Part shown: positions 58,198 through 64,000 of the stretch, in pieces
Layout of the letters: each line of letters begins with the position of its first letter
Numbering within the stretch: position 1 is the stretch's first letter
Origin: an uncultured Sphingomonas sp.
GTDB lineage: Bacteria; Pseudomonadota; Alphaproteobacteria; Sphingomonadales; Sphingomonadaceae
DNA: 64,000 bases
Direction of reading: 5' to 3'
NCBI RefSeq assembly: GCF_913777625.1
Contig: NZ_CAJYTI010000020.1
Coordinates: 248,001-312,000 of the forward strand
The notes under the pieces: model-generated
The model's input: the letters and a program-made list of their open reading frames with translations, nothing else
Database searches by the model: none
Told to the model about the DNA's origin: nothing
Program-made: the position numbers and the translations under genes

Positions 58198-59496
58198 ATG
58201 CTTGTGACGACGGAGCCGAAGGTGGCGGTGCTCGGCCTCGGCTATATCGGCCTGCCGACGGCGGCGGTGATCGCCCGCACCGGCGCGCAGGTGCTGGGCA
58301 TCGATGTCGACGCCCATGTCGTCGAGACGGTGAATTCCGGCCGGGTCCATATCGAGGAGATCGATCTGGACGGTCTGGTCTCGGGCGTCGTCGCGCGCGG
58401 TAATCTGCGCGCGTCGCTCGCCATCGAGCCGGCGGACATCTTCGTCATCGCCGTGCCCACCCCCTTCGGCGCCAACCATGCGCCCGACATCGGCTATGTC
58501 CTCCAGGCAGCGACCAGCATCGCGGCGGTGCTCAAGACCGGCGACGTCGTCATCCTCGAGTCGACCTCGCCGGTCGGCACCACCGAGAAGGTGGCCGAGC
58601 TGCTCGCCCGGCTGCGCCCGGACCTGAAGGTGCCCGGCCACAGCGCAGGCAGCGCCGATATCGCCATCGCCTATTGCCCGGAGCGCGTGCTGCCCGGCCG
58701 CATCCTGGTCGAGCTCATCGAGAATGACCGGGTGATCGGCGGCATCACCCCGCGTTGCGCGCGCAAGGCGCTGCATTTCTACCGCCGCTTCGTGCGCGGC
58801 GCCTGCGTCACCACCACTGCCCGGGCGGCGGAGATGACCAAGCTCACCGAGAACGCGTTTCGCGACGTCAACATCGCCTTCGCCAACGAGCTGTCGATCC
58901 TCGCGGAGGGGATGGGTGTCGATGTGTGGGAAGTGATCCGCCTCGCCAATCGCCATCCGCGCGTCAACATCCTGTCGCCGGGGCCCGGCGTGGGCGGGCA
59001 CTGCATCGCGGTCGACCCCTGGTTCCTCGTCCACTCCAACCCCGAACAGAGCCCGCTGATCCGCACGGCGCGCGAAGTGAACGACGGCAAGGTCGCCTAC
59101 AGCATCGCGCGCGCCGAAGCGCTGATTGCCCGCCTGCCGGGCGCGCCGATCGCCTGCCTGGGCCTCGCCTTCAAGGCGAACATCGACGATTTCCGCGAGA
59201 GCCCCGCGCTCAAGGTCGCCCAGGCCATCGCGGAGGCGCACGGCGCCCGCGTCCGCATCGTCGAGCCCTATGCGCAAGCGCTGCCCCCTGCCCTCGCCGC
59301 CACGGGCGCCACGCTCACCGACATCGACAGTGCGATCGAAAGCTGCCCGATCTTCATCGTCTTGGTCGATCACGACCTGTTCAAGTCGGTGCCGCTCGAC
59401 GAGCGTTCGGGCAAGCTGGTGTACGACACGCGCGGAATCTGGCCCGACCAGCCCGCACCGGAGACCATCGTGAGCGACCTGCGCCTCGCTGGCTGA
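58198..59496 (+). CDS. wecC: UDP-N-acetyl-D-mannosamine dehydrogenase
   Basis: 432 residues, GGAG 6 nt before the ATG. KVAVLGLGYIGLPTAAVIAR; VVILESTSPVGTTEKVAELL; IAYCPERVLPGRILVELIEN, DRVIGGITPR, the WecC signature; AEMTKLTENAFRDVNIAFAN; catalytic Cys in GPGVGGHCIAVDPWFLVHSN. Produces UDP-ManNAcA, a component of ECA-like or capsular polysaccharides. It differs in its central motifs from the WbpA-type enzyme 2.2 kb upstream, so they are not redundant copies. Confidence 0.95.
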   Translation: MLVTTEPKVAVLGLGYIGLPTAAVIARTGAQVLGIDVDAHVVETVNSGRVHIEEIDLDGLVSGVVARGNLRASLAIEPADIFVIAVPTPFGANHAPDIGYVLQAATSIAAVLKTGDVVILESTSPVGTTEKVAELLARLRPDLKVPGHSAGSADIAIAYCPERVLPGRILVELIENDRVIGGITPRCARKALHFYRRFVRGACVTTTARAAEMTKLTENAFRDVNIAFANELSILAEGMGVDVWEVIRLANRHPRVNILSPGPGVGGHCIAVDPWFLVHSNPEQSPLIRTAREVNDGKVAYSIARAEALIARLPGAPIACLGLAFKANIDDFRESPALKVAQAIAEAHGARVRIVEPYAQALPPALAATGATLTDIDSAIESCPIFIVLVDHDLFKSVPLDERSGKLVYDTRGIWPDQPAPETIVSDLRLAG

Positions 59497-59499
59497 GCC

Positions 59500-60252
59500 G
59501 TGCTGCGCTCGCTCTTCCGCCGTGTCGAGCCGCGCGCCTATGCGGTGCCGGCCGACACGCGTGCCTATGCCATCGGCGACATCCATGGTCGGCGCGACCT
59601 GCTCGAGGAGCTGCTGGCGCGCATCGACGCGGAACGCGCCGCCGATCCGCGTGCCGTCGAGCACCTGATCCTGCTGGGCGACCTGATCGATCGCGGTCCC
59701 GATTCTTGCGGTGTACTGGATCTTGTGCTCGCGCGCGCTGCCGAGGATCCGACGCTGACGATCCTCGGCGGCAACCACGAGTCGATGCTCGTCACCCTGC
59801 TGGACGGCGACATGTGGCATCTCGAATCCTGGCTGCACTTCGGCGGCGAGGAATGCGCCCGCAGCTATGGGCTGGACCCGACCGCGCTGCTCGCAGAGCC
59901 CGATCGCGCGGCCGACCAGCTGCGCGCAGCGATCCCGATCGCACATCAGGCGCTGCTGCGCGCGCTGCCCGATTGGCGTCGGGTCGGGGACGTGCTGTTC
60001 GCCCATGCCGGCATCCGGCCCGGCGTGCCAATCGACGCGCAGGATCCCCAGGATCTGCGCTGGATCCGCCTGCCCTTCCTGCGCAGCACGGCGGACCACG
60101 GGGTGCTCGTCGTCCATGGCCATACCGTGGTGGCCGAGCCGGAGATCCTTCCGAATCGCATCGCCATCGACACGGGGGCCAGCGCGACCGGGCGGCTCAC
60201 CGCGCTTTGTCTCGACGGAACCACGCGGCGTTTTCTCGCTACCGGTATCTGA
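59500..60252 (+). CDS. Serine/threonine-type metallophosphatase
   Basis: 250 residues from a GTG three bases after wecC. AYAIGDIHGRRDLLEELLAR (GDIHG), LILLGDLIDRGPDSCGVLDL (GDxxDRG), TILGGNHESMLVTLLDGDMW (GNHE) and VVHGHTVV give the full PPP/calcineurin metal centre. Bacterial members include PphA/ApaH-related enzymes. Its place after sugar-nucleotide genes may mean a role in regulating exopolysaccharide production, but that is only positional. Confidence 0.92.
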   Translation: MLRSLFRRVEPRAYAVPADTRAYAIGDIHGRRDLLEELLARIDAERAADPRAVEHLILLGDLIDRGPDSCGVLDLVLARAAEDPTLTILGGNHESMLVTLLDGDMWHLESWLHFGGEECARSYGLDPTALLAEPDRAADQLRAAIPIAHQALLRALPDWRRVGDVLFAHAGIRPGVPIDAQDPQDLRWIRLPFLRSTADHGVLVVHGHTVVAEPEILPNRIAIDTGASATGRLTALCLDGTTRRFLATGI

Positions 60253-60261
60253 CGCGCACGA

Positions 60262-60292
60262 AAAAGCCCGCGAGGGTCACTCGCGGGCTTTT
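60262..60292. terminator. Bidirectional intrinsic terminator
   Basis: AAAAGCCCGCGAG (60262-60274) pairs perfectly with CTCGCGGGCTTTT (60280-60292) around GGTCA; A and T runs make it functional on both strands. It separates the convergent phosphatase and FKBP genes. Confidence 0.92.
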
Positions 60293-60317
60293 CGAAATGT
60301 GCTGGATCGAGAACCGC

Positions 60318-60896
60318 TTACTGGCCGGCGGGTTCGCCTGCCCCCTGCGGTACGCCACCCTGCTGCTGCATCATCTGGCGGATGACCGCGGCCGGCACCA
60401 GTTCCTGCATGTTCACGTCGAAGATCAGCACCTGGTCGGACAGCTCGTTCTGCTGGCCACCCTCGGCACCATAGCCGAGCTTCGGCGGGAGCCAGAAGCG
60501 ATAGCGCGCCCCCTTCTTCATCAGCTTCACGCCTTCGGTGAAGCCCGGGATCATCGGCTGGCCGACCTGGAAGCGCATCGGCGTCTTCGGCTGGAATTCC
60601 TTGCCGCTGCGCAGAACGCCGCGGATCTCGAGCACGACACCGTCCTGATCGGCAGGCGTCGCGCCGCTGCCGGCCTCGATCACCTGATACTGCAAGCCGG
60701 ACGCGGTGGTCTGGATGCCCGGCTGGCTCTTGTGCCAGGCCAGGAACCCGTCCGCATCGAGATGCGACGAGACGGGCGTACGGGTACCGCTCCACGCAAG
60801 CGCGAAGGCAATGGCGGCCGCAGCCAGCACCCCCAACCAGATCCAGAGCTTGTAGCTGCCCTTGACGGGCTGGAGCGGAACGGCGGTCACCGACAT
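60318..60896 (-). CDS. FKBP-type peptidyl-prolyl isomerase, membrane-anchored
   Basis: 192 residues. One N-terminal membrane anchor (LWIWLGVLAAAAIAFALAWS), a linker (HLDADGFLAWHKSQPGIQTT, the usual 'N-x-x-F-L' spacer of bacterial FKBPs), then the FKBP domain with ASGLQYQVIEAGSGATPADQ, VGQPMIPGFTEGVKLMKKGA and YRFWLPPKLGYGAEGG. The Gln/Gly-rich tail is low complexity. It probably folds proteins in the periplasm. Confidence 0.93.
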   Translation of the reverse strand: MSVTAVPLQPVKGSYKLWIWLGVLAAAAIAFALAWSGTRTPVSSHLDADGFLAWHKSQPGIQTTASGLQYQVIEAGSGATPADQDGVVLEIRGVLRSGKEFQPKTPMRFQVGQPMIPGFTEGVKLMKKGARYRFWLPPKLGYGAEGGQQNELSDQVLIFDVNMQELVPAAVIRQMMQQQGGVPQGAGEPAGQ

Positions 60897-60947
60897 GATC
60901 GGACTCCGGCAGGGATTCGCATCCCTGTTATGAAAGACAGGAAAGTA

Positions 60948-60972
60948 CGGCGCGCGCTGTACACGCGCGCCG
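60948..60972 (-). terminator. Hairpin after rpsU
   Basis: CGGCGCGCG (60948-60956) / CGCGCGCCG (60964-60972), 9-bp stem, 7-nt loop; on the minus strand TACTTTCC follows, a weak U tract. Lies 8 bp past the rpsU stop. Confidence 0.6.
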
Positions 60973-60980
60973 GGCAGGCC

Positions 60981-61187
60981 TCAACGGGCGCTGTCGCGCT
61001 CCATGCGCTTGCGCTCCAGCTTGCGGGCGCGACGCACGGCGGCGGCACGCTCGCGGGCGCGCTTCTCGCTGGGCTTCTCGTAGTGACGGCGGAGCTTCAT
61101 CTCGCGATAGACGCCTTCCCGCTGCAGCTTCTTCTTGAGCGCCCGCAGCGCCTGGTCGACGTTGTTGTCGCGAACGATGATTTGCAT
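60981..61187 (-). CDS. rpsU: 30S ribosomal protein S21
   Basis: 68 residues: [60 protein letters not shown], the standard S21 with its basic C-terminal tail. Participates in translation initiation on the small subunit. Divergent from the response regulator by about 220 bp. Confidence 0.97.
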   Translation of the reverse strand: MQIIVRDNNVDQALRALKKKLQREGVYREMKLRRHYEKPSEKRARERAAAVRRARKLERKRMERDSAR

Positions 61188-61408
61188 AAAGTCGTACAGC
61201 TCCGATCAAACTCAATAGCAAGGGGCCGCCGAAACCATAGTTGCGGCGTCGAACGGGCCTCCTATCAGCGGTCCAGCGATTCTTCAAGCAAAAGCGTGCG
61301 GGGCCTGTCGCAGCCGCGGGTTGTGGCGCGAAAACCACGCCATCGCAGATTACAGCAGATTGCAGCGCTGCAACCGGCTCGATAGGTTTCTGCGGCAATA
61401 GCCCTTTC

Positions 61409-62146
61409 ATGATGCAGTTAGCCCACGCCGTGGATTTCGAAACCCGCCTTCTGATTGTCGATGACGACCCCGGGATCCGCGAACTCACCGCCGCTTTCCT
61501 GTCGCAACACGGCTATGTCGTCGACACTGCCGAGGATGCGACGACGATGCGCGCCGCCCTCGCCGCGAACGACTATGCGCTGGTCGTGCTGGACCTGATG
61601 ATGCCGGGCGAGGACGGCCTGTCCATCCTCCGCACGATGGACCGCCAGGCCGGGCCGGCGGTGATCTTCCATTCGGTACTGAGCGAGGACATCGATCGCA
61701 TCGTCGGACTGGAGATGGGCGCCGACGATTATGTCGCCAAGCCCGCCAATCCACGCGAGCTGCTCGCGCGGATCCGATCGGTGCTGCGCCGCCTGAGCAA
61801 CGCGCCCGCCGCGATTGCGGCGCCCGAGCGCAACTTCCTCCGCTTCGCCGGCTGGCGCCTCGATCCGGTCGGGCGGCAGCTCTATGATCCCGATGCCGTG
61901 CTGATCAACTTGTCGGACGGCGAGTTCCGGCTGCTCCTCGCGCTGGTCGAGCGCCCGCGCCGCGTGCTGACCCGCGATGCCCTGCTCGACTATTCGCGCG
62001 GCGCCCATGCCGAGCATTTCGATCGCGCGATCGACGTGCAGATGAGCCGCTTGCGCAAGAAGCTCGCCCGGCCGGGCGACGACGAGCTGATCCGCACCAT
62101 CCGCAACGAAGGCTATATGTTCGTCGCCGAAGTCACGACAAAGTGA
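61409..62146 (+). CDS. OmpR-family response regulator
   Basis: 245 residues from ATG 61409 (61412 possible). Receiver: RLLIVDDDPGIRELTAAFLS (acidic pair), ALVVLDLMMPGEDGLSILRT (phospho-Asp), DDYVAKPANPRELLARIRSV (Lys). Winged-helix effector: INLSDGEFRLLLALVERPRR, VLTRDALLDYSRGAHAEHFD, RAIDVQMSRLRKKL, TIRNEGYMFVAEV. It overlaps its kinase (GTGA). The target genes are unknown. Confidence 0.93.
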   Translation: MMQLAHAVDFETRLLIVDDDPGIRELTAAFLSQHGYVVDTAEDATTMRAALAANDYALVVLDLMMPGEDGLSILRTMDRQAGPAVIFHSVLSEDIDRIVGLEMGADDYVAKPANPRELLARIRSVLRRLSNAPAAIAAPERNFLRFAGWRLDPVGRQLYDPDAVLINLSDGEFRLLLALVERPRRVLTRDALLDYSRGAHAEHFDRAIDVQMSRLRKKLARPGDDELIRTIRNEGYMFVAEVTTK

Positions 62147-63423
62147 CCTGGAAGCCCGTCTCGATCGTCGTGCCGATGATGCTGTTCGCCATTACTTCGG
62201 CGGCAGTGGTGATGCTGGTGCAATTCGGGATGGTGTTCCGCGGGCCGCCGCCGGGCTTCGGTCCGGTGCCTATCGCCCGCGTGGCCGAGGCCTTGCGCAC
62301 CGGCCATGCACCCGCGACCGGGCACGGGCAGAAAATCCTGCTCAGCGTTTCGGACAACGAACGTTTCGGGCGCAACGAAGAACGCGCCTCCACGGACCGG
62401 GACCGGGCGATCGCCGCGCTGATCCCCGCCCCCGCAGACCAGGTCCGTGGCTATTATGAATGGCCGGTGCAGGACCCTGACCAGGACATCCATGGCAGCT
62501 TCACGATCGGCCGCCGCACCGACAATGGCTGGCTGGTCGCCTCGGTCAGCCGTGCGCCCGCGCTGGGACGCTGGCGAATCGCGATCCTGCAATGGATGCT
62601 CGTGACGCTCGTCATCCTCTCGCTGCTGGCCTGGGCCGCCGCGCGGCGCATGTCGCGGCCGATCCGGCGGCTTGCGGAGGCGGCGAAGCGCGCGCGACTG
62701 GGCGCCCCCGTCGCCATCCCGCTGCAAGGGCCCCGCGAGATTCGCGAGCTCGGCAAGGCGATGGAAGCGATGCAGACCCGCATCCTGCAGCAGGCGGAGA
62801 ATCGCACGGTGATGCTGGCGGCGATGGCGCATGACATCGGTACGCCTCTGTCCCGCCTCGCCTTCTGGATCGAGCAACTGCCCGATGCCGCACGCGACCG
62901 CGCCGTGGCGGACATCGACGAGATGCGGGCGATGCTCGCCGCCACGTTGCGCTTCACTCGCGACGACCGCACGCATGGCGAGATGGTCCGCCTCGACCTG
63001 GGCAGCGTAATCGAGAGCCTGGCCGACGACCTTGCTGCCGCCGGCAAGCCGGTGGGGGTGGAAGCCGGTCCGCGCATGGTCGTGCTGGGGGATGCCCAAG
63101 CCCTGCGGCGGCTGTTCGGCAATCTGGTGGAGAACGCCATGCGCTACGGCCACGCGGCGGACATCTGGTGGACCGTGGAGGGCGGTCAGGGCGAGATCCT
63201 GGTCGACGACAAGGGACCCGGCTTCGACCTCGCTCGCGCCGACACGCTCTTCGCGCCGTTCGTACGCGGCGAAAGCTCGCGCAATCGGACCACCGGCGGT
63301 ACCGGCCTGGGGCTCGCCATCGTTCGCTCGATCGTCGAGCTGCATGGCGGCGACGTCGTACTGGAGAATCGGCCGGGCGGCGCCGGCGGGCGGGTGCGGG
63401 TCCGCCTGCCGCTTGCAACCTGA
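62143..63423 (+). CDS. Sensor histidine kinase, EnvZ-like
   Basis: 426 residues from GTG 62143, coupled to the regulator. First membrane helix VPMMLFAITSAAVVMLVQFG, a periplasmic domain of about 110 residues, second helix WMLVTLVILSLLAWAAARRM, HAMP (RPIRRLAEAAKRARLGAPVA), H-box MAHDIGTPLSRLAFWIEQLP where Gly replaces the usual Arg/Leu of HDLRTPL, N-box GNLVENAMRYG, G1 VDDKGPGF, G2 GGTGLGLAIVRSIV. It senses an envelope signal. Confidence 0.93.
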   Translation: MTWKPVSIVVPMMLFAITSAAVVMLVQFGMVFRGPPPGFGPVPIARVAEALRTGHAPATGHGQKILLSVSDNERFGRNEERASTDRDRAIAALIPAPADQVRGYYEWPVQDPDQDIHGSFTIGRRTDNGWLVASVSRAPALGRWRIAILQWMLVTLVILSLLAWAAARRMSRPIRRLAEAAKRARLGAPVAIPLQGPREIRELGKAMEAMQTRILQQAENRTVMLAAMAHDIGTPLSRLAFWIEQLPDAARDRAVADIDEMRAMLAATLRFTRDDRTHGEMVRLDLGSVIESLADDLAAAGKPVGVEAGPRMVVLGDAQALRRLFGNLVENAMRYGHAADIWWTVEGGQGEILVDDKGPGFDLARADTLFAPFVRGESSRNRTTGGTGLGLAIVRSIVELHGGDVVLENRPGGAGGRVRVRLPLAT

Positions 63424-63499
63424 TGCAATCTTCCGCCACGCACTGACATCGCCGCGCGACCTGCCCGCTTCATTTTGCCTTCACAATCAGGAGGGCAGC

Positions 63500-64000
63500 T
63501 TGCAGGACCATCACGACCACGGGCACGACCACGGGCTCGGTGCAGATTTGCGCGCCATGACGGCGCTTTCCAGCCGCCGACGCGCCCTGCGTCTCTTCGC
63601 CGGCGCGGGAAGCGCGGCGATCCTTGCCGGATGCGACGGTGGCGGATCGAGCGGCAGCGGCACCGCCACGGCAGCCAGTGCCACGCCGACGCCGAGCGCC
63701 ACCCCCACCCCCACCCCGACACCCACCGCAACGGCGACCACGAGCGGCAGCTGCGTGGTGGACCCGACCGAAACCAACGGCCCCTATCCGGCCGACGGCA
63801 CCAACACCGCGTCGGGCCTGACCTCCAACGCGCTGACCGCGAGCAACGTCGTGCGCAGCGATATTCGGTCGAGCTTCATCGGCACCTCCACTGCGGTCGC
63901 GCCCGGCGTTCAGCTGACGCTGACGTTGACGGTGGTCGACGTGAACAGCGGGTGCGCGCCCCTGGCGGGCTACGCAGTCTATATCTGGCACTGCGACCGC
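63500..64000 (+). CDS. Intradiol ring-cleavage dioxygenase-like lipoprotein, truncated by the window edge
   Basis: 167 codons visible, from a TTG at 63500 preceded by AGGAGGGC. The first 12 residues are His/Asp-rich (QDHHDHGHDHG). A twin-arginine-type signal with lipobox follows (SSRRRALRLFAGAGSAAILAGC), then a Ser/Thr/Pro linker, and the start of an intradiol dioxygenase fold: DPTETNGPYPADGTNTASGL, LTLTVVDVNSGCAPLAGYAV, YIWHCDR. Secreted relatives occur in many bacteria, with unknown substrates. An alternative start is the ATG at 63557. Iron ligands lie mostly beyond the edge. Confidence 0.8.
   Translation, partial: MQDHHDHGHDHGLGADLRAMTALSSRRRALRLFAGAGSAAILAGCDGGGSSGSGTATAASATPTPSATPTPTPTPTATATTSGSCVVDPTETNGPYPADGTNTASGLTSNALTASNVVRSDIRSSFIGTSTAVAPGVQLTLTLTVVDVNSGCAPLAGYAVYIWHCDR

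Noticed and set aside
58147..61385. Long frames of 658 codons (minus) and 876 codons (plus) over wecC and the phosphatase
   Set aside because: Out-of-frame shadows; they cross a strong bidirectional terminator and the gene borders.

Overview
The window is GC-rich, densely packed alphaproteobacterial chromosome. Gene content points to a sphingomonad (Sphingomonas or a close relative): dnaA next to rpsT and mutM, a secB / Tim44-domain / mltA / smr block, a TonB-dependent receptor with DUF3649 and DUF3325 partners, flagellar genes, and UDP-sugar genes. The genus is an inference from family content. Many starts are GTG or TTG, and genes are often joined by 1-8 nt stop/start overlaps.

Layout. 1-8.7 kb (minus strand) is an accessory surface-adhesin locus. 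Reading leftwards it holds a degenerate GGDEF/EAL protein, a 51-residue membrane peptide, a DUF4019-type exported protein, a 1283-residue trimeric autotransporter adhesin with a Ser/Thr-rich repeat stalk, a terminator, two DUF2827 glycosyltransferase-like proteins and a truncated exported protein. Just upstream, at 8.76-9.61 kb, a FimB-sized tyrosine recombinase gene lies between two 21-bp inverted repeats (19/21 matching). The left repeat is close to the start of the adhesin operon. This looks like a candidate phase-variation switch and is the most interesting part of the window. A soluble histidine kinase and a FixJ-type regulator follow at 10.3-11.8 kb. 12.4-16.4 kb holds tRNA-Leu(CAA), an FNT-family channel, small exported or membrane proteins and yifB.

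16.7-20.4 kb is the rpmH-rnpA-yidD-yidC-engB core block. 20.5-29.3 kb holds an S9 peptidase, a GST, a cupin, dapE, a GGDEF-EAL protein, smr, mltA and a Tim44-domain protein. 29.5-32.8 kb is secB, murJ and trpS. 32.9-37.6 kb is a divergent flagellar export/basal-body cluster (fliNOP; flgC-fliE-fliQ-fliR-flhB). 37.6-41.9 kb is an iron-uptake operon behind a promoter that overlaps a Fur-like palindrome. 41.9-46.3 kb holds a deaminase, a small secreted protein, GNAT, dnaA, rpsT and mutM. 46.4-53.5 kb is ubiE-ubiB-membrane protein-coaBC, then a lipoprotein hydrolase, dut and a ThiF/MoeB-like protein. 53.6-60.3 kb makes UDP-sugars (epimerase, two nucleotide-sugar dehydrogenases, galU, wecB) and ends with a phosphatase. 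60.3-64 kb has an FKBP, rpsU, an OmpR/HK pair and a truncated intradiol-dioxygenase-like lipoprotein.

Paired-palindrome REP-like repeats of three or four families sit in intergenic gaps. One copy appears to have removed the start codon of a lipoprotein gene. Apart from the adhesin locus the window is mostly conserved housekeeping sequence.
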